Notes: generated by a model not told the origin, from the letters alone. A stretch of DNA of 23,332 nucleotides from an uncultured Clostridium sp. (GCF_934754915.1 NZ_CAKVKB010000048.1:1-23332), one strand, 5' to 3'; shown: positions 1 through 7,532, counted from the first letter of the stretch. A program made the numbers and translations.

Positions 1-194
1 ATTTAGTTGCAGACTTCAAGGTAAAAGAGCTAATAAAGCTAAAAAGATGATTAAGGAGTTGGTTGAGGATGATAAAGTGGTTTGGTCACGCTGATTATTA
101 TGATTTTAATAAGGAATTCAGTGAAAAAGAAGGAATTAATTCTCTTGAAATTGGAGAAAAATTTAATTTCACATATAAAGCTACTGCTAGATAA
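1..194 (+). pseudogene. 3' end of an unidentified small gene, apparently frameshifted
   Basis: Two short open frames overlap here. Frame 2 is open from the window edge to a TGA at 92-94 and encodes a charged stretch rich in Lys, Arg and Asp. Frame 3 then continues from about 51 to a TAA at 192-194 and encodes a sensible C-terminal end containing the segments HADYYDFNKEF and EIGEKFNFTYKATAR. Joining the frames around 78-86 would give one continuous small protein, so a one-base indel in an old gene is the simplest reading. Alternatively an independent 41-codon gene could start at ATG 69, with AAGGAG at 53-58 as its ribosome binding site. I do not recognise the family. The 5' end lies outside the window. 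Confidence 0.35.
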
Positions 195-207
195 ATATAA
201 ATAAAAA

Positions 208-273
208 TTATTCACAGGTCAGTATGGGAAAAGAATAAATATCTGTGGATTATTATTATATAATTGTGGATAA
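208..273. promoter_or_regulatory. Cluster of three DnaA-box-like sites around a -10 box upstream of mpg
   Basis: TTATTCACA at 208-216 (+) fits the TTATNCACA consensus. TGTGGATAA at 265-273 is a perfect TTATCCACA on the - strand. TGTGGATTA at 244-252 has one mismatch on the - strand. A TATAAT lies at 259-264, sandwiched between the two reverse-strand sites; I see no good -35 box. mpg starts 41 bases after the last site. Seen: the motifs. Inferred: DnaA could bind here and affect the mpg promoter. Footprinting would be needed to show binding. Confidence 0.5.
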
Positions 274-314
274 ATTAAAACATATATTTATTAAAAAGTT
301 GGTGATTAAAATAT

Positions 315-926
315 ATGATTTTAAAAAAAGAATTTTATAGAAGTGGCGCTTTAGAATTAGCTAAAGAATTACTAGGTAAAATAATAGTGCGCAAGGTTGA
401 TGGAAAAATATTAAGAGGAAAGATAGTTGAAACGGAAGCGTACATTGGAGCTATAGATAAGGCGTCCCATGCGTATAATGGAAGAAGAACAGAAAGAACA
501 GAACCTTTATTTCATGAAGGTGGAATAGCTTATGTATATTTTATATATGGCCTTTATCATTGTTTTAATGTAATAAGTGGAGAAAAAGATAAAGGTGAGG
601 GAGTTCTTATAAGAGCCATTGAACCTTTAAATGAATTTGATTACATTTCACAAAAAAGATTTAAAAAAAATTTTTGTGAATTATCTAATGCAAAGAAAAA
701 AACATTGACTAATGGACCAGCTAAACTCTGTATGGCATACTCTATTGATAAGTCCGATAACTATAAAAAATTATATGAGGATGGTGACTTTTATATAGAG
801 GATTCTGATGAAAAAAATTTTGATATAGTGGAAACTACACGAATTGGAATAGATTATGCAGAGGAAGCTGTGGAATTTCCGTGGAGATTTTATATAAAAG
901 ATAATTCATATATATCTGTAAAGTAA
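315..926 (+). CDS. mpg: 3-methyladenine DNA glycosylase (AAG/MPG family)
   Basis: Monofunctional base-excision-repair glycosylase that removes alkylated and deaminated purines (3-methyladenine, hypoxanthine). The 203-residue length is normal for bacterial members. It has the signature VETEAYIG at 38-45, where E41 matches human AAG catalytic E125, Y43 matches Y127 and H52 matches H136. GRRTERTEPLF follows at 56-66, then YVYFIYGLYHCFNV at 73-86, with Y75 and Y78 at the positions of human Y159 and the intercalating Y162, and N85 at N169. GEGVLIRAIEP (94-104) and NGPAKLC (133-139) complete the fold. The ATG start has GGTGAT at 301-306, about 9 bases upstream. It is monocistronic, with a long hairpin starting 4 bases after the stop and DnaA-like boxes upstream. 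Function is inferred from motifs; I am very sure of the family. Confidence 0.96.
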   Translation: MILKKEFYRSGALELAKELLGKIIVRKVDGKILRGKIVETEAYIGAIDKASHAYNGRRTERTEPLFHEGGIAYVYFIYGLYHCFNVISGEKDKGEGVLIRAIEPLNEFDYISQKRFKKNFCELSNAKKKTLTNGPAKLCMAYSIDKSDNYKKLYEDGDFYIEDSDEKNFDIVETTRIGIDYAEEAVEFPWRFYIKDNSYISVK

Positions 927-929
927 ATA

Positions 930-1044
930 AAAATTAGAGAACTATTGTATTAAAGATTGAAGTTACAATATTTTAGTATTATTTCTTTAAATAAAGTGCT
1001 GAATATTGAGTGATTTAATCTTTGTGCTATGGTTCTTTATTTTT
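930..1044 (+). terminator. Long imperfect hairpin after mpg, rich in G-U pairs; terminator or structured RNA
   Basis: A 115-base near-continuous hairpin begins 4 bases after the mpg stop. The outer arm 930-958 pairs with 1017-1044 (about 22 Watson-Crick and 4 G-U pairs, two mismatches, one bulge). The inner arm 966-980 pairs with 995-1008 (three more G-U pairs, one bulge). The wobble pairs are G-U when read as + strand RNA; on the opposite strand they would be A-C mismatches, so the structure appears to act as + strand RNA. The 3' arm ends in TTTATTTTTA, so it can serve as a rho-independent terminator for mpg, but it is far longer than needed for that. It could also be a folded 3' UTR RNA or a decayed miniature element. 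Confidence 0.55.
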
Positions 1045-1179
1045 ATGACTGATTCATTTAAATTAAGTAATTTTTAGAATTTTCGATAAATACTTATGGA
1101 TATTAAATGTATTTAATGAATGATTGTTTAAGTAATGGTTATCTGATAGAAATATTTATTATTAATAAAGGTGATTTTC

Positions 1180-2016
1180 ATGATATTAAGAGTTGAGCGG
1201 AAAGAAACAAAAAATTATAATAACTCTAATGATGAAAGATATATTGAAGCTGATTTTATTAAGAGACATGAACTTACTTTTGGAGAGATACTTACTAAGA
1301 TAAAACTTTTAAAAAGAAAAAATACTAAAAGAAAAAAAATAAATATAAAAAGATATACAAAGAAAAAAGATAAATTTGCAATGCTTCCAGTAAACGTTAC
1401 TTTTAGAAAAGCTATATGTTTAGAAGAAAACAAACTTGTAGAGGACATGTATGTTTATAATACATATATAGATAAGGATAATGATAAAAAAATTTCTTTT
1501 AATAGTAATGAATTTGAAAAATGGAAAGAAAAACATAACAAATATTTTTTCCCTATGTTAGATGCTCCATGGCAAGTAAGACGTATTTTTAGAGTTATGG
1601 AAGAAAATTTAGGGGATTTTGAAAAAGAAAGATTGTTAAAATTGAAATTTGAATTATGGATATATGTAAATAAACCTATGATTCTTCAAGATAAGGTTTT
1701 AGATATAATGTACAATAATAGAGAGCGACCTGATTATGATAAGTTTGTTATGGGAAAAATAATAAATATATTAAAGAAATTAAATTCTATAAATGGCTAT
1801 ATAGAACTTATTAAATATATATCTGAGAAAAGGGAATGTGTTTATATTACAGATAAAAGCAAATCCATACAAACTGATATAAATATACTCTCATCAATAG
1901 AACAACAATTAAAAAGATACGTTTTAGACAGTATTATAAATGATGAGATAAAAAATTTGAAAATAAGACCTAATTATCTTTTGAATAAATATAGGATAAA
2001 TAATTTTTATAATTAG
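1180..2016 (+). CDS. Hypothetical Lys-rich protein, function unknown
   Basis: I do not recognise this 278-residue protein. An in-frame GTG at 1171 lies inside the ribosome binding site aAAGGTGAT (1167-1174), so ATG 1180 is the likely start. The protein is soluble-looking, with no signal peptide or membrane segment. Residues about 42-67 are strongly basic, with runs such as KRKNTKRKK and KRYTKKKDK, suggesting nucleic-acid or membrane-surface contact. The middle contains PMLDAPWQVRRIF (about 126-138) and an FELWIYV segment; the C-terminal third is Lys/Ile/Asn-rich and probably helical. Codon use is even more A-rich than in neighbouring metabolic genes, which fits an accessory or fast-evolving gene. 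Long hairpins lie on both sides (930-1044 and 2181-2251), so it is probably a single-gene transcript. Its promoter is not obvious. The 926-1179 gap otherwise holds only AT-rich DNA. Confidence 0.75.
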   Translation: MILRVERKETKNYNNSNDERYIEADFIKRHELTFGEILTKIKLLKRKNTKRKKINIKRYTKKKDKFAMLPVNVTFRKAICLEENKLVEDMYVYNTYIDKDNDKKISFNSNEFEKWKEKHNKYFFPMLDAPWQVRRIFRVMEENLGDFEKERLLKLKFELWIYVNKPMILQDKVLDIMYNNRERPDYDKFVMGKIINILKKLNSINGYIELIKYISEKRECVYITDKSKSIQTDINILSSIEQQLKRYVLDSIINDEIKNLKIRPNYLLNKYRINNFYN

Positions 2017-2040
2017 AATATTTTTAAATATTAATAATAA

Positions 2041-2169
2041 AGACTTTTAAAACTTCTTTTAATACAAAGATATTCTATGTTAATTGAAAAGTCAGGATTG
2101 CCAACACCTAATATACAGAAGCTTAGAAAATATATAGTTCAATATGAAAACAAATATTATTGTAGTTAG
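2041..2169 (+). other. Short open stretch, possible gene remnant
   Basis: In the 410-base gap before pckA a frame stays open from 2041 to a TAG at 2167-2169. From ATG 2077 it would encode 30 residues including GLPTPNIQKLRKYIVQYENK, which is less repetitive than the surrounding AT-rich spacer and reads like the tail of a real protein. No ribosome binding site precedes the ATG. It may be a decayed C-terminal fragment, or chance. I do not recognise it. Confidence 0.2.
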
Positions 2170-2180
2170 AAATTAATTAG

Positions 2181-2251
2181 AGAATGTCAGTGATAATTAT
2201 GAGTTTTGCTATATTTAGCATATAAATAATTTATTCTGATATTCTTTTTTT
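2181..2251 (+). terminator. Long hairpin with T-tract between the hypothetical gene and pckA
   Basis: AGAATGTCAG (2181-2190) pairs with CTGATATTCT (2236-2245), ten pairs including one G-U that is valid only as + strand RNA. The helix partly continues inward (2192-2198 with 2229-2235), and a TGCTA..TAGCA hairpin sits at the tip (2207-2220). Seven T residues follow (2245-2251). This is a convincing rho-independent terminator for + strand transcription. The rest of the gap to pckA (2252-2426) is AT-rich. It contains the perfect 14-base palindrome TTAAAAATTTTTAA near 2384-2397 and no convincing promoter. Confidence 0.6.
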
Positions 2252-2426
2252 GTTGTAAATAATTTATATTTTTGAATTTTTTAGATGATAGGTACATATT
2301 ATTTTAATAGCATTATGGTTATTATAAGGTTTTTTATTGCATAAATAACTTGAGGAGATAAACATTTAAATATATGTATTATCTTAAAAATTTTTAAATG
2401 ATTTTCTTAAAAAGGGTGATTTATCA

Positions 2427-3992
2427 ATGAATTGTAATTTAAATTATTTAAACATAAAAAAATATAAGAATGTATATAGAAATTTAAGTGTACCAGAACT
2501 TGTTGATTTTTCAATTAAACGAGGCGAAGGAATATTATCTAATAATGGAGCTTTAGCAGTGTACACTGGTAAATATACAGGAAGATCTCCCAAAGATAGA
2601 TTTATAGTGAGAAACAAAATAACAGATAAAATATTAAACTGGAGTAATGTTAATTTGCCAATAGAAGAAAAGGTTTTTGATAAGATAAATAAAGATGTAT
2701 TAAAATATATTGAAGGAAAGGATCTGTTTGTATTTGATGGCTTTTCAGGTGCTTCAGAAAAATATAGACTTCCAATAAGAGTTATATGTGAATATGCATA
2801 TCAAGCTATGTTTGCCAATCAAATGTTTGTAAGAGCTGATGAAAAGCAGCTTAAAAATCACAATCCAGAATTTAATATTATTGTTGTGCCAGGATTTAAA
2901 GCTCAAGGAAGTAAAGATGGTTTAAATTCAGAAGCATTTATATTGATTAACTTTTCAAAAAAAATGATTTTAATTGGAGGAACAGCTTATTCTGGAGAAA
3001 TAAAAAAAGCAGTATTTTCAGTTATGAATTTTTTACTTCCACAAAAAGGTGTTCTTCCTATGCATTGTTCAGCTAATAAAGGTGAAAATGGAGATACAGT
3101 AATATTTTTTGGATTATCAGGAACAGGAAAAACAACCCTTTCAACAGATCCATCAAGAAAGTTAATTGGAGATGATGAACATGGTTGGTGTGAAGAAGGA
3201 ATATTCAATTTTGAAGGAGGATGTTATGCAAAAGCTATAGGACTGGATAGAGAAAAAGAAGTAGAAATATTTAATGCTATAAAATTTGGCGCAGTTCTTG
3301 AAAATGTAGTTCTTAATAAAAATAGATTACCAGATTATAATGATAAAAAATTTACTGAAAATACACGAGTAGCTTATCCTTTAGATCATATTGAAAAAGT
3401 TGATTTAAGTGGAATTGGTAATATACCTAAAAAGATAATATTTTTAACAGCAGATGCAACAGGAATAATGCCTCCAATAAGCAAATTGAGTAAAGAAGCT
3501 GCTATGTATCATTTTATGTCTGGTTATACAAGCAAAGTAGCTGGAACAGAAAGGGGAATAACAGAACCTAAAGCAACATTTTCAGATTGTTTTGGAGGCC
3601 CATTTATGCTCCTTGATCCTATAATATATGCTCATCTATTGGGAGAAAAAATAAATAAATTCAATACGGAAGTTTATCTTATAAATACAGGATGGATAGG
3701 AGGAAAATATGGAGTAGGAAAGAGAATCAATTTATTATATACAAGGGAAATGGTTAATGCGGTTATTGAAGATAAACTAAAGGATGTAAAATTTTATGAT
3801 CATCCAATATTCAATTTATCGATACCATTGGAGTGCCCTAATGTTCCTAGTTCTATTCTCAACCCAAGAGAATTGTGGAGCAATAAAGTTGAATATGATA
3901 AAAAAGCTTTAGAATTAGCTGAAAGTTTTAAAGAAAATTTTAAGAAATTTAAAAATGTATCTAAGGAAATTATTAATGCTGGAATAAAGTAA
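2427..3992 (+). CDS. pckA: Phosphoenolpyruvate carboxykinase (ATP)
   Basis: Cytosolic enzyme interconverting oxaloacetate + ATP and PEP + CO2 + ADP, at the gluconeogenic/anaplerotic node. The 521-residue length matches the ATP-dependent family (527 in B. subtilis, 540 in E. coli). Visible motifs: RSPKDRF at 53-59 (R53 as oxaloacetate-binding R65 of E. coli), the P-loop GLSGTGKTT at 229-237 (K235 as K254), the metal/Walker B-like GDDEHGW at 248-254 (D250 as D269) and TRVAYPL around R314 (R333 in E. coli). All catalytic residues seem present. The ATG has AAGGGTGAT at 2412-2420. It is a single-gene unit followed by a kinase gene 217 bases on. No clear CcpA or other operator is visible. In fermentative clostridia the in vivo direction may be PEP carboxylating or decarboxylating; the sequence does not decide. 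Confidence 0.97.
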   Translation: MNCNLNYLNIKKYKNVYRNLSVPELVDFSIKRGEGILSNNGALAVYTGKYTGRSPKDRFIVRNKITDKILNWSNVNLPIEEKVFDKINKDVLKYIEGKDLFVFDGFSGASEKYRLPIRVICEYAYQAMFANQMFVRADEKQLKNHNPEFNIIVVPGFKAQGSKDGLNSEAFILINFSKKMILIGGTAYSGEIKKAVFSVMNFLLPQKGVLPMHCSANKGENGDTVIFFGLSGTGKTTLSTDPSRKLIGDDEHGWCEEGIFNFEGGCYAKAIGLDREKEVEIFNAIKFGAVLENVVLNKNRLPDYNDKKFTENTRVAYPLDHIEKVDLSGIGNIPKKIIFLTADATGIMPPISKLSKEAAMYHFMSGYTSKVAGTERGITEPKATFSDCFGGPFMLLDPIIYAHLLGEKINKFNTEVYLINTGWIGGKYGVGKRINLLYTREMVNAVIEDKLKDVKFYDHPIFNLSIPLECPNVPSSILNPRELWSNKVEYDKKALELAESFKENFKKFKNVSKEIINAGIK

Positions 3993-4107
3993 AGGGGTTA
4001 TTGTGAGGATTTATAATTATTGATAAAAATTTCTTTTCAATTATAAAAGATATATTATTTAATAAACAATATTATAATAAAAAAACCCTTATTATGAAAA
4101 TAAATAC

Positions 4108-4155
4108 ATTTTATACCTTAAAAAGGTATAAAATTACATCTTTATATGGTATAAT
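4108..4155 (+). promoter_or_regulatory. Promoter of the PAS kinase with a perfect 12-bp dyad over the -35 region
   Basis: TGGTATAAT at 4147-4155 is an extended -10 box. ATTTTATACCTT (4108-4119) and AAGGTATAAAAT (4123-4134) form a perfect 12-bp inverted repeat with an AAA loop; the dyad covers the place where a -35 would lie (about 4127-4132), and no -35 consensus is present. This geometry suits an operator for a dimeric regulator. No T-tract follows the dyad, which argues against a simple pckA terminator, although read-through from pckA could form a weak one. The rest of 3993-4107 is AT-rich with a weak TATAATT/AATTATA stem. Confidence 0.45.
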
Positions 4156-4209
4156 ATATCCTAATGGGTAGGGAAAAATTAATATTGAGGGAAAAGGGGA
4201 TTGGGGTAT

Positions 4210-5937
4210 ATGGAAGATAAAAATACTATAGATGATTTACGTTCTATTTTAGATGCAATTCCTTATGATATTACAGTAAGGGATTTGGAGGGAAACTATA
4301 AGTATTGTAATAAAAAATTTTTACAGATTCTTAATTTTAATTCTGAGGAAAAATTTGTGAATAGAAATATTAAATCAGTTTTTGATGAAGATAATTGTAA
4401 AGAAATAAGGTCATTGGAAGAAGAGGTTCTTAATAAAAATAAAGGCGATTTTTTTGAACGATGCTTAAGAAGGATAAATGATAAAGAACGATGGTTTAAT
4501 ATATATAAAGCACCTATAATGTTAAACAATGAAAAGAGTATCCTTACATTGTCTAGAGAAGTTACATTTAATAAAGAAATATCAAATTTAATGGATTATG
4601 AATTAGAAAAGGATTCTAAAGATATTTTTGGATATCACGATATAATGTATAATTGTAATGAGAATGGCAATGTATCTGACGACGAATATAATGATAGAAT
4701 AAAGTTATTATGTAAAAGTTTAATTAATGAATTGGAAGCTGAATATATAAACATATATTTATATAATCAAGAAAATAATTCTTTAAATCTATATGTAGAT
4801 ACAAAAGAAGAAGATTATTATATAAGAAAAAATATTGAATTTGGAACTGAACGTTTTGAGAAATTTACGGATTCAAAGGTAATAATAAATTATCCGTTGG
4901 TATATAATTTATTTGATAAGGATGAATATGAATTAAAAATATATGAAATAAAATATGGAAATAATATAATTGGAATAATGAATATATACTATGAAAAAAA
5001 TTCAGTAGTAAAATTTGAACAAAATGATTTGATAAAATCTACATGTTATAAATTTGGATTGATATTTCAGAATAGAATTATAAGCAGAAAGCTTAGAGAA
5101 GAAGAAGCCAAAAAAATAAAATATAAACAAGCTTTAGATGAAGAAATGATGAAAACAGAATTTTTTGCAGGGGTATCTCATGAAATTAGGACACCACTAA
5201 ATATTATATTGACTGCAACACAATTAATAACTGAAATATTGAATGATTGTACATTTGATAAAAAAGATGTTATTTTAAAAAATATAAGTTATATTAAACA
5301 AAATTCTAAAAGACTTATGAGATTGATGAATAATATAATTGATATAAATAAAATTGAAGCAGGGTATAACAGTATACATTATTCAAATATTAATATTGTT
5401 GAGCTTGTAGAAGATATAGTATTGTCTGTAGCAGATTATATCAAACTTTCAGGAAGGAATGTTATATTTGATACAGAAGAAGAAGAAATAATATTAGCTT
5501 GTGATGAAGAAAAAATTGAACGTATAATGCTCAATTTATTATCTAACGCTATAAAATACAGTTATGAAAATACCGATATAATAGTTAAAATAAAACTAGA
5601 TAGAGATTCAGAAAATGTAATAATATCAGTATGGGATGATGGGATTTCTATAGATAATCAAGATTGTGAAAGAATTTTTGGTAAATCTGTTCAGCTAAAT
5701 AGATTATTAAATAGACCTTGTGAAGGCAGTGGACTTGGGTTATATTTGTCTAAATTATTTGTAGAACTTCATAAGGGTAACATATGGGTTAATAATCATG
5801 TTGATAATGGTGTTGAATTTGATTTTACTCTTCCAATAAAAACAATAAAAAAGAAAAATGTCTATAATTATAATTTTAATAAAGAAGAAAAAGTAGAAGA
5901 ATGCAGTATTGAATTTTCTGATATATATTCGTTATAG
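4210..5937 (+). CDS. Orphan soluble PAS-domain sensor histidine kinase
   Basis: Predicted cytosolic autophosphorylating kinase of about 575 residues. ATG 4210 is preferred (AAGGGGA at 4194-4200); an in-frame TTG at 4201 would add three residues. An N-terminal PAS domain covers about 7-115 (it starts IPYDITVRDLEGNYKYCNKKFL). A second sensory stretch of roughly GAF size lies at about 150-290, then a helical linker, then the H-box FFAGVSHEIRTPLN with H324 as phospho-acceptor. The ATPase domain has the N-box LLSNAIKYS, a G1 box VWDDGIS and a G2 box GSGLGLYLSKLF. In G1 the usual second Gly is Ser. There are no membrane segments and no response regulator next door. In clostridia, orphan kinases of this architecture can feed Spo0A; that partner is inference only. 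It has its own promoter and a strong terminator. Confidence 0.9.
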   Translation: MEDKNTIDDLRSILDAIPYDITVRDLEGNYKYCNKKFLQILNFNSEEKFVNRNIKSVFDEDNCKEIRSLEEEVLNKNKGDFFERCLRRINDKERWFNIYKAPIMLNNEKSILTLSREVTFNKEISNLMDYELEKDSKDIFGYHDIMYNCNENGNVSDDEYNDRIKLLCKSLINELEAEYINIYLYNQENNSLNLYVDTKEEDYYIRKNIEFGTERFEKFTDSKVIINYPLVYNLFDKDEYELKIYEIKYGNNIIGIMNIYYEKNSVVKFEQNDLIKSTCYKFGLIFQNRIISRKLREEEAKKIKYKQALDEEMMKTEFFAGVSHEIRTPLNIILTATQLITEILNDCTFDKKDVILKNISYIKQNSKRLMRLMNNIIDINKIEAGYNSIHYSNINIVELVEDIVLSVADYIKLSGRNVIFDTEEEEIILACDEEKIERIMLNLLSNAIKYSYENTDIIVKIKLDRDSENVIISVWDDGISIDNQDCERIFGKSVQLNRLLNRPCEGSGLGLYLSKLFVELHKGNIWVNNHVDNGVEFDFTLPIKTIKKKNVYNYNFNKEEKVEECSIEFSDIYSL

Positions 5938-5950
5938 ATAGAAAATCATA

Positions 5951-5994
5951 ATTAGGGAATATAATTGTCATTTATAACAATTATATTCCCTAAT
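5951..5994. terminator. Perfect 18-bp hairpin after the PAS kinase gene
   Basis: Positions 5951-5968 pair with 5977-5994 without mismatch around an 8-base loop. CTTTATTAT follows on the + strand. The hairpin lies 14 bases after the kinase stop, between convergent genes. It is a strong + strand terminator; the T-tract is modest. Confidence 0.85.
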
Positions 5995-6010
5995 CTTTAT
6001 TATACAGATA

Positions 6011-6057
6011 AAAAAACTGATATTTATACTCACACAATTAGGTGAGAAAAATATCAG
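6011..6057 (-). terminator. asnS rho-independent terminator
   Basis: CTGATATTT (6017-6025) pairs with AAATATCAG (6049-6057), and the inner CTCAC (6029-6033) pairs with GTGAG (6042-6046). On the - strand the hairpin is followed by six U residues (the A-run 6011-6016). It lies 20 bases downstream of the asnS stop, back to back with the kinase terminator. Confidence 0.85.
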
Positions 6058-6076
6058 CTGTTTAAAAAATATAGAA

Positions 6077-7471
6077 CTAGAATTCGCTGTTTCCAGGAGT
6101 TCTTGGGAATGGTATTACGTCTCTGATGTTAGTCATACCAGTGATATACATAATCAATCTTTCAAATCCTAAACCGAAACCAGCATGTTTAGTTTCTCCG
6201 TATTTTCTTAATTCCAAGTACCACCAGTAATCTTCCTTAGCAAGACCTAATTCAGCCATTCTAGCTTCTAAAACATCAAGTCTTTCTTCTCTCTGGCTTC
6301 CACCAATTATTTCACCAATTCCAGGTACAAGAAGGTCTGTTGCAGCAACTGTTTTATTGTCGTCATTCATTCTCATATAGAATGCTTTTATATCTTTTGG
6401 ATAATCAGTTACAAATAAAGGTTTTTTAAAGTGTTCTTCTGTAAGATATCTTTCATGTTCTGTTTGAAGATCAATTCCCCATGATACAGGGTAATCAAAT
6501 TTCTTTCCGCATTTTTCAAGAATTTCAACAGCTTCTGTATAAGTAACTCTTGCAAAATCAGAAGAAACAACATGGTTTAATCTTTCTAATAATCCTTTAT
6601 CAACAAATGAATTAAAGAACTGCATTTCTTCTGGACATTCTTCCATTACATATTTAATTACATATTTAAGCATTGCTTCTGCAAGTTCCATATCATCTTC
6701 TAAATCAGCAAATGCTATTTCTGGTTCTATCATCCAAAATTCAGCAGCATGTCTAGTAGTATTAGAATTTTCAGCTCTAAATGTTGGTCCAAATGTGTAT
6801 ATATTTCTGAAAGCTAAAGCAAAACATTCAGCATTTAATTGTCCAGAAACAGTAAGATTAGTTTCTTTACCAAAGAAATCTTTAGAGTAATCTACATTTC
6901 CATCTTCAGTTAATTCTGGATTTTTTGGATCAAGAGTTGTTATTCTAAACATTTCTCCAGCACCTTCACAATCGCTTCCTGTGATTATTGGTGTATGTGT
7001 ATATACAAAGTTTTGTTCTTGGAAGAATTTATGTATTGCATAAGCAGCAACAGAACGAACTCTAAATGTTGCAGAAAATGCATTACTTCTTGGTCTTAAA
7101 TGAGCAATAGTTCTTAAATATTCAAATGTGTGTCGTTTCTTTTGTAGAGGGTAATCTGAGTTTGACATACCTTCAATTATTACTTCTTTTGCTTGTATTT
7201 CAAATGGTTGTTTTGCATCAGGAGTAGCAACTAAAGTACCAGTTACAGTAAGAGAAGAGCTTATAGGTAATTTTGATATTTCCTTGAAATTTGATAATTT
7301 TTCATCAAACACTACTTGAATGTTTTTGAAAAATGAACCATCATTGATTTCGATAAATCCAAATGCATTAGAAGCTCTTAATGTTCTAATCCATCCTGAT
7401 ATTGTTACATCCTTTGATAAGAAATCATCAGTATTCCTATAAAGGCTTCTAATTAATGTTGATTTTGCCAT
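6077..7471 (-). CDS. asnS: Asparaginyl-tRNA synthetase
   Basis: Class IIb aminoacyl-tRNA synthetase charging tRNA-Asn in the cytosol. The 464 residues match bacterial AsnRS. The N-terminal OB-fold anticodon-binding domain (about 18-105) begins VTISGWIRTLRASNAFGFIE. The catalytic core has motif 2 FRAENSNTTRHAAEFW and motif 3 GFGLGFERLIMYITGM, ending in the family-typical IPFPRTPGNSEF, which separates AsnRS from AspRS. The start ATG (7471 on the - strand) has GGAGGT 8 bases upstream. The gene appears to be transcribed alone from a -10 box at 7712-7717, leaving a leader of about 230 nt that contains a large inverted-repeat structure (7558-7677). A canonical T-box sequence is not seen, so if the leader regulates the gene it is by other means. 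Confidence 0.98.
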   Translation of the reverse strand: MAKSTLIRSLYRNTDDFLSKDVTISGWIRTLRASNAFGFIEINDGSFFKNIQVVFDEKLSNFKEISKLPISSSLTVTGTLVATPDAKQPFEIQAKEVIIEGMSNSDYPLQKKRHTFEYLRTIAHLRPRSNAFSATFRVRSVAAYAIHKFFQEQNFVYTHTPIITGSDCEGAGEMFRITTLDPKNPELTEDGNVDYSKDFFGKETNLTVSGQLNAECFALAFRNIYTFGPTFRAENSNTTRHAAEFWMIEPEIAFADLEDDMELAEAMLKYVIKYVMEECPEEMQFFNSFVDKGLLERLNHVVSSDFARVTYTEAVEILEKCGKKFDYPVSWGIDLQTEHERYLTEEHFKKPLFVTDYPKDIKAFYMRMNDDNKTVAATDLLVPGIGEIIGGSQREERLDVLEARMAELGLAKEDYWWYLELRKYGETKHAGFGLGFERLIMYITGMTNIRDVIPFPRTPGNSEF

Positions 7472-7508
7472 AATATATGACCTCCATTTTAATGATTAAT
7501 TTCTTAGA

Positions 7509-7532
7509 TTTATGAAAAATTTTTTTCATAAA
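7509..7532. repeat. Perfect 11-bp AT hairpin in the asnS leader
   Basis: TTTATGAAAAA (7509-7519) and TTTTTCATAAA (7522-7532) form a perfect inverted repeat with a 2-base loop, 38 bases before the asnS start. A-T only apart from one C-G pair, so thermodynamically weak. It could be a DNA operator or a minor leader hairpin. Confidence 0.5.

Noticed and set aside
1171..1179. GTG start for the hypothetical gene
   Set aside because: The GTG is part of the AAAGGTGAT ribosome binding site of ATG 1180. The same applies to GTG 13197 before glmU and GTG 18405 before mfd.
1215..1448. 77-codon - strand frame rich in Phe and Ser
   Set aside because: It is the reverse complement of the Lys-rich region of the hypothetical gene; poly-A codons read as poly-T give Phe and Leu.
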